The translations under genes and the position numbers were made by a program. DNA of 64,000 nt, taken from positions 21,728,501-21,792,500 of the forward strand of contig CM069610.1 in NCBI GenBank assembly GCA_035771175.1. Direction: 5' to 3'. Source of the stretch: Paratinospora sagittata (taxonomy: Eukaryota; Streptophyta; Magnoliopsida; Ranunculales; Menispermaceae). Positions 9,776 through 20,297 of this stretch are shown piece after piece. The notes under the pieces were generated by a model. It did no database searches. It was not told the origin of the DNA and saw only the letters and a list, made by a program, of their open reading frames with translations. Each line of letters starts with the position of its first letter. The first letter of the stretch is position 1.

Positions 9776-10731
9776 TCCATGTTATCTCATGTTATTTCAA
9801 ATGTTTGGTTAGAAAGTCAAGACAAAGGCTTGGTTAGAAAGCCACACTCAAGCCTACACAAGGGCTTGGCTAGAAAGCCACATTGTAACCAACTTACGGG
9901 TGTGGTTACGAGCCGTACAATATATGGTATAAATCTCAAGTTGACAAACACGTCAACGATACATCAAGATTATAAAAGATATAGAGAAGTGTTCTACAAC
10001 ACTCTCAACAATGTTAAGCTTACAATCTTGAATGAGTAAGCACCGCTATTCCAACCACAATGATTTAAATGATGCGATGTATTGAAATAGTTTTTCTCAA
10101 ATGCAATCGATTCAAATATATATGATATGAAACCAAGAATCAATTATGCACATGTAACAAGATATTGATTCTAACAATGATATGTTTAAGGCACAAGAAT
10201 CAATACATGATGGTGATCAAAACTTGATGATTCTAAATGAATAAATGATTAAGATCAAGAATCAAGCAAATCAAATATTGATCTATGAAGTCGATTCAAT
10301 ATAATATAGCTTTAATGCATGAATCGATATCACAAGATGTTAATGAAACCACAAAACAAGATATAATGATAGGAATATCCAAATAGGGTTTCACACACAA
10401 TAATCAAAACGAAATCAGTTTTCAAGATATTTACTTAAGCACAAAACTGACTTGCTCAAACAAAATCACAAGAATCGAGTTAAAGAAAATTTACCCTACT
10501 TTGGGTAAGGTTGAAGCTTAATGATTCTTCAAGTGTGATGTTGGATGAGAGATACCACGTTCAAGGATGATCAAGACACAATAAAATGTGTAGATAGCAC
10601 TCAAAAGCATCTTGAACACTTGCTCAATGGAAACATACAAGTTTCACAAAGTTTTGAAAGACTTGGAGAACTTTTCGGAAGTATTAATCAATAGATCAAA
10701 TGTAGGTGCACTTTTGCTGTAAAAGAGGTTT
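9776..10731. other. Unassigned repeat-derived DNA with short direct repeats
   Basis: At 9800-9885 a 'ggcttggttagaaagccaca' unit recurs two to three times and forms small dyads (GGCTT...AAGCC). The rest (10040-10730) is AT-rich with many 'aagaatcaa' and 'tgat' words and no convincing reading frame. It ends at the TSD (AAAAT) of the next copia LTR, so it is older than that insertion. Confidence 0.4.
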
Positions 10732-11031
10732 AAAATTGTTAACCTATATGGTTCATCCTTAGCACATCCCTAAAGTATACTTGATGAAGTATATTTTGAT
10801 GATCACAAACAAATTATTTTTCGGTGCTAACGAACGTTTTTCAAGAACTTATCTCTGCACCAAAGAAAAAAGCAAAAAGCCAAGGAACGACTTGATCAAG
10901 GAACTCAAAACTTACATCCAACGATCAAGCTCGTTTCATCTAACCGACTTCAATAATCATATCATGATTTCAAGATCACTTCTCTCGGACGTTTCGATCA
11001 AGCTTCAAGACTACGTCTCTCGACCAACGTT

Positions 11032-12271
11032 TGATAAGTTGAGTTTTAGATTAGTATTTTACATGTTAATTTAATAGGTTTTCAGGTGCATTTAGATAGT
11101 TTTTAGATATATTTGCATTAATTAGTTCATCTAGTGTTTTAGGTTAATTTAAATATTTTCAAGAGTTATATAAGTTAGTTTTAGTGATTTTCATGAATAA
11201 AATACATTAGGCTAGTTGAGGAAAATAATAATGATTTTAGGTATTTTTTCTAAAGTCAATTGCATCCTTTTTATATTAATTCTGTCAATATTTTACAAGC
11301 TATAGGTAGTGCATATAAAATTATACTTAGGGTTTTAGAAAAGGAGATGGGAATTTAGAGAATGGAATGGTAGCCGTAGAAGAGGGTAGAGAGTAACAGT
11401 AGCAAGGAAGAAATTGAAGAAGAAGACAAGTTACAAAACTTTTTAAAGGAAGAAGAAGAAGAGAAACACTCAAAAGGGGGTTTTCAATTCATTTCTTGTT
11501 CCATACTTATCATATTCATGTCTTTTCTCTTTAATTTCTCTCTTGTATTCTTGACTTTGAGGATGAACTAAACATTTCTATTAGAGGGTTTGATGAATCT
11601 ACGTTGAGACATATCGGTTGATATTCATTATTTTTGTGTTGTTGAGCAATTTAACTTGTTTATTTTCAATTCTCCAAACTTAATGCTTACAACTTGTTGG
11701 ATGAATTTAGATTCGAATTCTTACACTCGAGAGAGGTGTTTTCGAGTTTGAACGAGTGAATTGAAACCTAGGGAGTTTGTATCGAGTCGAGAGACCTACG
11801 ACCCCTTTGAAATCATTTAAATTGAATCTTAGGTCTTAATGCATGTTTTAATTGTTAATTTAGATTCGAGAGAGGGGATTAGCAATTAAAGCATAGGTGT
11901 TTGAATTTACATTTGAGAAAAGGGTTTAAACAATTTTGGATTCATGATTTATAAACTTAAGAATCGAATCAACAACATTATCTTTTGATACCCATATAGA
12001 TCGACATAGTAAAATCAACTCTCTAATAATCTCTATCCATTTATTTTCTCTACATATTTGTTTAATTGTTAGTTTAATTTCTAATTTCAGCTATTTCAAT
12101 TTTTAGCACATTTAATCATCACATTTTGATAGCTTAGATAAGACCAACACTTTAGTAGTTTTGGGCATTTTCTAATAGCTAATTTGACTATCTCTGTGGA
12201 TACGATAACCCACTCACCATGGGTATTATAACTTGATATTCATACACTTGCGAATTAAATTTACGTTATCA
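11032..12271 (+). mobile_element. Nested Ty3/gypsy-like solo LTR (TGATAA...TTATCA)
   Basis: It begins TGATAAGTTGAG and ends TTACGTTATCA. The flanks are ACGTT (11027-11031) and ATGTT (12272-12276), a 5-bp TSD with one change. The paralogous copia LTR at 17479 has an uninterrupted 'gatcaatgttcac' near 17767, which shows the empty site. The 3' part has a 'tctctgtggatacgataaccc...cacttgcg' segment typical of Athila/Tat-type gypsy LTR ends. Confidence 0.82.
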
Positions 12272-12589
12272 ATGTTCAAGTCATTCAACTCCGAATTACT
12301 TCTATTGAAGATCTCATAACGAAGAGTCAGATTTAACGGTTATGAGAAGAAATACACAAAATATTTAAGGTATATCTTTCTCTAAGTCGTTATTGCTCAA
12401 AATATTTTTCAAAACCATGCATATATCATTATCATATGTTTTCTAAATCCGTATGTTTTGATTTCATGTTTTTAACTATATTTAAAATGATTTAATACTA
12501 TATATTTAATTTGAAATATACCAAATTTTTATTCGCATATATCGAATATTTTATCGCGAATAAAAATTGTTTTCAAAGAATCTTTCAAG

Positions 12590-13300
12590 ACGCTAATGAA
12601 ATAGCAATGCCCTCCTGAACTTGTTAAGTTAGGACGTTGATAGGTCATTAGGATGTTGATAACGTTCAAGGTTGAAATGAACTAAATAATCAGAACACTT
12701 GTATAATGGCGACCTCCTCTATTAGTCAACCTTTGAAGTTGTCAGGAAGCCGACTCAGCATCAGCTCACTGAAATATCTCTTTAAGTTATTCAAAGAATG
12801 TTTTTTTGAGGACGTTGATGGTTATAAGTTGATTAAACTATCAGGACGCTTACTGGATAGAAGTGCCATCACTTTTAGAAATCAACTTAATAACTTTCAG
12901 GACGCAGATTGTATTTCACCGTGTTTTTAAATGTCTTAACTTGCAAGACGCTTACATAGTAGTAGCGCCCTCATGTTATGGTTTTTATCCACTAGGACGC
13001 TCACGTAATGTAGCGTCCTCATGTTTTGTTTCATGTTTTAAAGGCAGGACGCTTACTCGGATAGTAGTGCCCTCATGCATTTAATAGTTTTAAAACATAG
13101 CAAGACGCTAACTGTGCATTAGCGCCCTCAAGGTTTAAGTCATCTAAAGTCATAAGTAAGTTAGGACGCTTACGAGTTAGTAACGCCCTCACTTAAATGT
13201 TCAGCAGGACGCTCAAACATAGTAAGCGTCCTCGAGCAACAAAACGACAAAGTTGATATTATGCATTAGGACACTGATTACGAAATCAGGACGCTAATTC
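12590..13300 (+). repeat. Array of short hairpins (GGACGCT...AGCGCCC) in copia LTR copy 2
   Basis: About ten units of AGGACGCT(T/A/C)A, each followed after 10-16 bases by a near-inverse such as TAGCGCCCTC or AAGCGTCCTC, e.g. near 12946, 12994, 13046, 13103, 13166 and 13207. Spacing is irregular at about 45-60 bp. Single-stranded DNA or transcript could form a row of small stem-loops. Matching arrays are in the LTR copies at 17479, 33840 and 47092. Confidence 0.82.
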
Positions 13301-14289
13301 AACTACTGTCACTGTTCGAATAAGTACACTACGTTAGTTTACTTTTTCAGAACAGACACTTGCACAGTCCTTTGATACATGAAAGAAGTTCTTCTAAAGC
13401 TTCCCTCTTTCATGAAATCTGAAAAGAACCAGAATGTTAGTGAAAATCATAGTTGCTATTTTCATATAACATTCTAGCCGTTGTGTGAAAACGTTTGCAT
13501 TATTTGAACTTCAAATGTCAAACGGCTATGTCCCACTAAGTCTATAAATACCAACACTTAGGACCAAACAACTTGCCAATCACTTTGTGTTGTGCCAATA
13601 CTTTTTGAAATTTAGTCTGAGTCAAAATGAATTTCATTTTCTAATCTTTCAAAGTATTTTTACTGATACCTATACGATTTTCATACTGAACTTCAATTCT
13701 ACTTTATATTTGAAAATCTGTTTTTATATTGGTATCTACTCAAATTCTCAGCACTGATTCATATCTGGTATCATTCATGCTGATGATAAAATTTGAGAAA
13801 TAGTTCAAGATATACAGTCGTACTTGATTTCACATCTTAAGTATTGTATTGAACTATGTCAGTAGTTGCGTTAAACTACTTATCGTTGAACCAGAAGTTT
13901 TCATACATATATTATATATCTATTTTGAAAACTGTCTGTGTTTTTTATTTACACCAGTCCTTTGTTTTTAACGTCAATATTTGTTTGGTATCTTTTATCT
14001 TTTGATAAAGCACTGATTTTCATATCATATCATTCATGCTTTTCGAAACTGCACTTGAGCAATACCGAACATTGAAAGGTAAAGGATAGAAGGTGTATTT
14101 CAACTTAGCATTACCTATTTCACATTTCATATCTTTGTAATGCTATATATTGTGCTTAATGTAAAGTGTTTTACCGCGTTAAAACCACCCAACATCTTAG
14201 TGTTGTAATGCTGGTGTGTTTCTGGATTGAAACAACCAGGACAAGTGAAATAGTTCACTTAATGATTTCAGGATTGAAATCAGGTAGGT

Positions 14290-14580
14290 TGTCTCTTAGC
14301 CTTTAAAAGCCAAAACGGTTCATCCTCATGCAATAAAAGGGTAGGTGTGTCCTTAACCTTAAAAATGATAGGTTATCTCTCAACCTTTAAAAGAGAAACC
14401 AGTTCATCCTCATCCCGTAAAAGGATAGGTGTGTCCTTGACCTTAAAAAGGATAGGTTATCTCTTAGCCTTTAAAAGAGAACCAGTTCATCCTGATCCGG
14501 TAAAAGTATAGGTTATCTATTGCCTGTAAAAGAGAAATAGTTCATCCTTAGCCCGTAAAAGGATAAGTTTGCCTTTAACC
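14290..14580 (+). repeat. About 30-bp tandem repeat in the 3' part of copia LTR copy 2
   Basis: Units such as 'ggttatctcttagcctttaaaagagaa' and 'ggttcatcctcatcccgtaaaaggata' alternate about eight times. The array ends just before the conserved 'gtagtggacgtaggcgcgac' segment. Confidence 0.8.
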
Positions 14581-14829
14581 TGTAAAATGGCGGTTGTAAC
14601 GGTTTGATTCTCACTCGTAAGGTTAAAATCCTAACTGAGGAGATTTGGTAGTGGACGTAGGCGCGACCGAACCATTATAAATCGTGTGTCTCACTTTTGC
14701 AATTTAGTTTGTGTTATATTTTGCATCCAATTCCAATACACTCATGTAAATCACTAAGTTATTGGAAGATAATTTTAAAATTGACCATCACACCCAATTC
14801 ACCCCCTCTTGGGTGGGACCAACAAAAAT

Positions 14830-15108
14830 CGGCTCAAGAACTTATTTTGGACTTGTAGAAATGCTAAGATGAAAAACACAAAAGTTTTTTAGTTTTTGAA
14901 AAAGTGCGTCGCGGACAGCATCCCGACACATTATTAGAATCTAAGCGCCATGGACAACGTTTTGGCATATCATTCATCTTGACGCTTTATTGGATTCCCA
15001 AGGGCCGCAGACAGTATTTCGGTGCAACGCTGGGTTCCAATTGTCGCCGATGGCGTCTCGATGCTCCAAACATCATAGGGGAGGCGTAAGGTTGGCCGTC
15101 TGCCCTCT
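14830..15108 (+). other. Unassigned GC-richer segment between two LTRs
   Basis: It contains 'gcgtcgcggacagc', 'taagcgccatggacaacg' and 'agggccgcagacag' words, loosely similar to the 'gggtgccgcggcgccgag' segment at 15475 of the following gypsy LTR. It may be a partial older copy of that LTR. No gene is seen; the 61-codon frame here looks fortuitous. Confidence 0.35.
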
Positions 15109-15575
15109 TGATAATTAGTTATTTAGTATATGTTTTGGAGCATGTTTTAGGTGAAATTTGATAGTTTTTAGTTTATATATTAAAGTAGTTTATTATAGAT
15201 TTGGTTATTTGATAGTTTAAGTCAAGTTTTGGTATATTTGCATTATTTCGATTTGGATTTTTATAGGTTAGTTCATGTGATCATATAAACATGTTACTCA
15301 TTGAGTTAGCTTTGTTTTGTAGGTGTTTAGAAGTATTGAACATGGATTTAGATGATGAAAACAAGTTACAACAAGTTGGAATGCAAGAACATCAAGAATG
15401 CAAGTCATAGGAGATGATAAAATGCCAAGTCCACAAGAAAAGTGGTGAAAAAGTGTGCAAAAACCAGTAATTGGGTGCCGCGGCGCCGAGAGTTTCTATT
15501 TTGCCCGTCTTGAGGTTTTGTTCATAACTTTCTCAATTTAACTCCGAATTGGATGTGGTTTGTTTCTACTTCTTC

Positions 15576-15813
15576 TGACACACCCCGCAAATGTGATGGG
15601 TACCTCCTACTCGAGTGTACCCTAGCCATAGCACCACATAATATTGTCCCATCTCGGTGTACAGCCCGCCACACATGGACGTCTCGTACCCCCAGGATCA
15701 TTTGTTTACACTATTCATGAATAGCGCAGGGCCTCCCCCGGATTTGAACCTCAGACCTCATATAGGTTGATTTCGCAATTTGAGTAACCACTGAGCCATA
15801 CATAAGGCCTTTT
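15576..15813 (-). mobile_element. tRNA-derived SINE, copy 1
   Basis: On the minus strand the 5' part has a tRNA-like A box (TGGCTCAGTGG, 15788-15798) and, 48 nt later, a B box (GGTTCAAATCC, 15740-15750), i.e. an internal RNA polymerase III promoter. The element ends with 'gcggggtgtgtca'. Length is about 238 bp. It is adjacent to a second copy in the same orientation. No tRNA fold is complete, so this is a SINE, not a tRNA gene. Confidence 0.8.
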
Positions 15814-16037
15814 TGTCACACCCCACGAATGTGATGGGTATCTCATCGAGCATACCCCGACCACTATGATCCCATAATATTATCCCATCCCAGTACACAG
15901 CCCACTCAACAGTGTCTAGTACCCCCAGAATCATTTGTCCACACTATTCATCATGAATAGTATAGGGTCTCCCCCAGATTCGAACTCACAACCTCATAAG
16001 GTTTGATTTCGCAATCCGAATAGCAACTGAACCTAAT
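15814..16037 (-). mobile_element. tRNA-derived SINE, copy 2 (direct tandem of copy 1)
   Basis: Same layout as its neighbour: B box AGTTCGAATCT (15976-15986) and a degraded A box (TAGGTTCAGTTGC near 16023-16035), ending on the minus strand with CGTGGGGTGTGACA. The two copies are roughly 80% alike by eye and abut directly. Confidence 0.78.
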
Positions 16038-16040
16038 CCC

Positions 16041-16153
16041 GGGGGTACTAGACACTGTTGAGTGGGTTGTGTACTGGGATGAGACAATATTATGGGATCA
16101 TAGTGGTTGGGGTACGCTCGATGAGGTACCCATCACATCCGTGGGGTGTGACA
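16041..16153 (+). mobile_element. 5'-truncated SINE in inverted orientation (fold-back partner)
   Basis: This is the 3' half of the same SINE on the plus strand, ending CGTGGGGTGTGACA. It pairs with 15814-15926: two 113-bp arms about 90% identical around a 114-bp loop. It lacks the A and B boxes. Confidence 0.8.
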
Positions 16154-17234
16154 TCTTCCTTACTTGAAATACTACAAGATGAGAGGGTTTTATGTGTGCA
16201 TGGTGTGGAGAAGAAGAAGAAAAACGGTGAGGAAGAAAACGGAGGTGCGACAGAATTAGAAACCTTCTAATTTTGTTACGAAATTTCCTAGTTCGACTTG
16301 GAGTCTCTTATTGCGAGTTCCTATGGACTTGTGGCTCTATAAATTCCATTTTAGGGTTTTCAAAGCTTCCTATAGGGGAGAACGAAGGCAAAACGGCTAG
16401 GGTTTGAAAGCGAGAAGAATAGCAAGATTGAAGACATTGAAGATTTCTCCTACACTTTCCCTTCATTTTACTTTGTTTTTATGGTTTTAGATTTATGTTT
16501 ATCATGTTATTTCATGCTTTTATTTCTTTAGTTATGAACTAAATTCTCTATCTAGAGGTGTAGATCAATCCAAACTCGATACTATGCTTTAGGTTTTATT
16601 GCTTTGATTATTGTCAATAACGTTTCCAGTTTATTTATATTTTTCTGGGTGTAATGCTTTTAATCCCTTAGCCAAGGATTGGATGATTCTAGACTTGAAA
16701 TAGGTGCTCGAGAGGGGGTATTTTGGGTTGGAATAAGGAAGATATAACCTGGGTAATCGTGAGATCGAAATATACCTTGAAGTCATTGAAGAGAACCATA
16801 GATCTTAATGAGTTACTAGGGTTTTGGGTTTTCATCGAAATAGTTAAACCTAGAATTCTAATAGCATGTTCTAACTGGTGCTCGAGAGAGGGACTTAGTA
16901 ACGTTATGGTTTTCGTCTTATAAACAAGGAAATTGAGTTGATGATAATTCCATATTTATGCATAGTTAAGAGTAAGGTGACATTGAACCTCTAGACTATT
17001 CTATCTCTAATTTTCTATCTATTTTCATTGTATTGCTAGTTTAATTTCAGTTTATTTAATTATTGTTTTTAATTTTACTTGAATTCTCAAATCTGATTTT
17101 CTAGATAAAGTTAGGGTTAGGAATGTGATATTTAGTGTGAGTGTCAATCCTAGATGATGACAATCCGATATCTCATCGATTTTATATTTTAACTTAACAC
17201 TGTACGCTTGCGGTTTGCACATAACACCTTCAAA

Positions 17235-17241
17235 TGGCGCC
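17235..17241 (+). other. Primer-binding-site remnant (TGGCGCC)
   Basis: TGGCGCC lies 8 bp behind the gypsy LTR end at 17226. Athila/Tat-type elements start their PBS with TGGCGCC. The following bases (CCATGC) no longer match the usual extension, so it is decayed. From 17270 to 17440 there is a run of 'tgggcacttc' and 'tcatgtttcatg' words, probably leader or internal remnant. Confidence 0.5.
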
Positions 17242-18079
17242 CCATGCTAATTTATAGAAAATGATGAGAACTTGCCTGGGCACGTGCGTTGGTACGTGGG
17301 CACTTCTTTGGGCACTTCATCGGGTACTTGACTGGTTACTTGGCACATACCTTGGCACTTCATTGAGCACTTTATTTGGTTATTCTTAGTCTCGCTTTGA
17401 GGAACTTCCATCCTAGGTTCTTGTTTCATGTTTCATGTTTCATGTTGAGTCGAGTGTTCATGCGAACACTGTTGCTTTTGTTGGCCTAAATGGTTCATCA
17501 CTTAGCACGTCCCTAAATATATTGTGATGAAGTATATTTTGATGACTACAAACAAAATTATTTTTGGTGCTAACGAGCTTTAATCAAGAATTTATCTCAG
17601 CACCTCCGGAAAGCAAAAAGTCAAATAATGATTCGATCAAGCAACTCAAGATCATATCAGACGTTCAAGATCGTTTCAATCAAAGGACCTCAAAGATCAT
17701 ATTATGATTTCAAGATCACACCACACGAACGATTCGAGCAAGAGCTTCAAGACTACATCACTCGATCAATGTTCACAAAATTCAACTCAAGCATGAGTTC
17801 GCATCGAAGATCTCATAATGAAGGGTTGGATTTAAAGATTATGAGAAATACACAGTATTTAAGGTATATATTTCTCTAATCGATATTGCTCAAATGCTTT
17901 TCAAAATCATGCACAAATCACTTGCATATGTTTTTCAAAATTGCATGTTTTGAATCATATACTTTAAGGTATTTCAAATGATTTAATTTTCTATGTTTAA
18001 TTTGATTTTCAATTGACCAAAATTTTTAATCGTATTTATTGAGTTTTAATCAAATATTAAAAACTATTTTTCAAGAGTC

Positions 18080-18540
18080 TTTCAGGATGCAAATGATTAA
18101 GTAGTGCTCTATTGAACTTGATAAGTCATGACGCTTATGACTCATTAGAATGCTGATTACATTCAAGGTTGAATTGAACTGAATCATTAAGACGCTTACT
18201 TGTAAGTAGCGACCTCCCTTTAGTCAACCTCTGAAGTTGTCAGGATGCTGATTCAACATCAGCTTACTGAAAGATTTTTAAGTTCTTCAAAGATGTTATC
18301 TTTGAGGACGCTGATAGCTATAAGTTAGATAAATTATCTGGAAGCTACCTAGATAAGAACGCCTTCATCTCTAGGAACCAACTAAATAACTTTTAGGACG
18401 CTGATTGTCCTTCAGCATACTTAATACTGTTCTTAAAATGTTGACACTTATACATGATGAGCGCCCTCAAGGAACAAAACGACAAAGTTTATATTATGCG
18501 TTAGGACGCTAATTAGGAAATCAGGACGCTGATTCAACAA
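18080..18540 (+). repeat. GGACGCT motif array in copia LTR copy 3
   Basis: About nine units of (A)GGACGCTNA, 'aagacgctta' and partners such as 'gcgccctc' at about 45-70 bp spacing; some are degraded compared with copy 2. Confidence 0.75.
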
Positions 18541-19549
18541 CTGTCACTATTTTTACAGATACACTATTTTAGTCTACTTTTTTAGAACGGATCTTTGAAC
18601 AAAATCCTTTTTAGATTTATCAGAGATTTTCTCTGATGCATGAATCAAGTTTCCTGAAGAACCAAAATGTTAGTGAAAATTGCAGTTGTCGTTTTCATAT
18701 AACATTCTAGCTGTTGTGTGTAAACGTTCACATTGTATTTGAACCTCAAATATCTAACGACTATTGTCTACTAAGTCTATAAATACCAACACTTTGAATC
18801 AAACAACTCGCCGATAATCTTTATTGTGCCAAAAACTTTTCGAATGATAGTCATTTTTCAATCCTTCAAAAGTTGTCAAATGTTCTAAGTTTTCAAAGTA
18901 TTTTTCACTGATACTTTACTTATTCAAAAGATTTTCATATTGAGCTTAAATTATGTTTTATCATTGAAAATCTATTTGAACTGGTTTCTACTCAAGTTCT
19001 CAGCATGGATTTATACTTAATAACAATCATGCTGATGAAAGAATTTGAGAGATAGTTCTTGAGATACATATGTACTTGATTTCATATCCTAGTACTGTAT
19101 CGAACTATATCAGTAGTCGTGTTAACTACTGAATACTGAACCAGAAGTTTTTACGCTTATACATTTTATCTATTTTGAAAACCTTCTGTGTTCGTGTTTT
19201 ACATTGGTCCTGCATTTTCAAGTTCAATGTTTTAATGGTATCAAAAGTTTTCGAAAAAACATTTAATTGATTTACATATCATTCATGCTTTTCGAAACTG
19301 CACTTGAGCAATACCGAACATTGAAAGGTATAGGACTGTAAGTGTATTTTCTCTTAGCATTATGTACTTAAATTTACATATATTTGTAATGCTATGTAAT
19401 GAGCTTAATTGTAAAACGTTCTACTTAGTTAGAACCAAAATTATTTTCATATTGTGGTGTGCTGGTGTGTTTCAGAATGGAACAACCAGGACAAGTGAAT
19501 GTAGTTCACTTGATGATTTCATGGTTAAAATCATGTTAAGGTTCATTCT

Positions 19550-19960
19550 CTTCTGCAAGTAGGATAATAATTCTTCCTCATCCCGTAAAAGAAACATGGG
19601 TTCTTCCTCATCCCGGAAAAAAAAAATTGGTTGTTCCTTATACCGTAAAAGGATCATGATTCTTCCTCAGCTAGTAAAAGGGAAGGTTCGTCCTCAACCT
19701 GTAAAAAGATAGGTTATCTTTAAGCCTGTAAAAGAGAAATGATTCTTCCTCAGCCAGTAAAAGGGAAGGTTCGTTCTCAACTTAGAAAAGGATAGGTTAT
19801 CTCTGAACCTGTAAAAGAGAAACGATTCTTCCTTATCTCGTAAAAGGAAAACGGTTCTTTCTTATCCCGTAATAGGAACATGAATTTTTTTCTCATCCCA
19901 AAAAAAAGAAATGCGGTTCATCTTTAGCCCACAAAAGGATAGGTTTGCCTTGAACCTGTA
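19550..19960 (+). repeat. About 30-bp tandem repeat in copia LTR copy 3
   Basis: At least ten units of 'ggttcttcctcatcccgtaaaaggaac' type, alternating with 'ggttatctctgaacctgtaaaagagaa'. The periodic Leu-Arg-Asp-Glu-Glu frames on the minus strand come from this repeat and are not a gene. Confidence 0.82.
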
Positions 19961-20297
19961 AAAGGGCAAGTTGTAATAGTTTGGTTCTCACCCGTAAGAG
20001 AATTAGTTAGTGGATTGAGAAAATCCTAATCGGGAGATTAGGTAGTAGACGTAGGCTTGGTCAAACCACTATAAATCTTAGTGTGCTTTATGTTATGCAT
20101 TTTACTTTATGGTTCGTATGTGCATTTAATTCCAATGTATCAAAGTATATCATTAAGTCATTAGAAAAGTTTTTAATTTGACCATCACCCAATTCACCGC
20201 CCCCTCTTGGGTGTACCAACAACTTTATGTCATTTATGATGTATTGTCTAGCTGTTTAAATTTCTGGAGTGTTACAAGCCGCTTCTTAGATTACAAA

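Larger units (their letters stand above)
10737..14824 (+). mobile_element. Solo Ty1/copia LTR, copy 2 of 5, with perfect TSD
   Basis: It starts TGTTAACCTATATGG and ends 'cttgggtgggaccaaca', giving TGTT...AACA ends. It is flanked by AAAAT on both sides (10732-10736 and 14825-14829). No primer-binding site or gag follows and no internal region precedes it, so it is a solo LTR. It contains a nested gypsy solo LTR (11032-12271); without that insert and its TSD it is about 2.84 kb, close to the 2.74 kb of copy 3. It carries a GGACGCT hairpin array and a 'cccgtaaaagga' array. Confidence 0.88.
15109..17226 (+). mobile_element. Ty3/gypsy (Athila/Tat-like) LTR interrupted by SINEs
   Basis: It starts TGATAATTAG and ends 'cttgcggtttgcacataaca', like the solo LTR at 11032. 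A TGGCGCC primer-binding-site-like motif follows 8 bp downstream, so this was the 5' LTR of an element; only about 250 bp of leader remain before the copia LTR at 17479. Three SINE pieces (15576-16153) interrupt it. The exact 5' end is uncertain. Confidence 0.6.
17479..20221 (+). mobile_element. Ty1/copia LTR, copy 3 of 5, probably solo
   Basis: 2,743 bp, beginning TGTTGGCCTAAATGG and ending 'cttgggtgtaccaaca' (TGTTGG...CCAACA). Flanks are GCTTT (17474-17478) and ACTTT (20222-20226), a TSD with one change. No primer-binding site follows, so despite the copia gag 80 bp downstream this looks like an independent solo LTR. It has a GGACGCT array (18080-18540), a 'cccgtaaaagga' array (19550-19960) and the conserved 'gtagtagacgtaggct' segment. 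Confidence 0.82.

Noticed and set aside
15740..15798. tRNA gene
   Set aside because: A and B boxes are present but the intervening sequence and 3' half do not form a tRNA cloverleaf; it is a SINE head.
10737..20221. One full copia element with LTRs at 10737 and 17479
   Set aside because: Each LTR has its own distinct TSD (AAAAT; GCTTT/ACTTT), and the DNA between them is a gypsy LTR with SINEs, not a copia interior.
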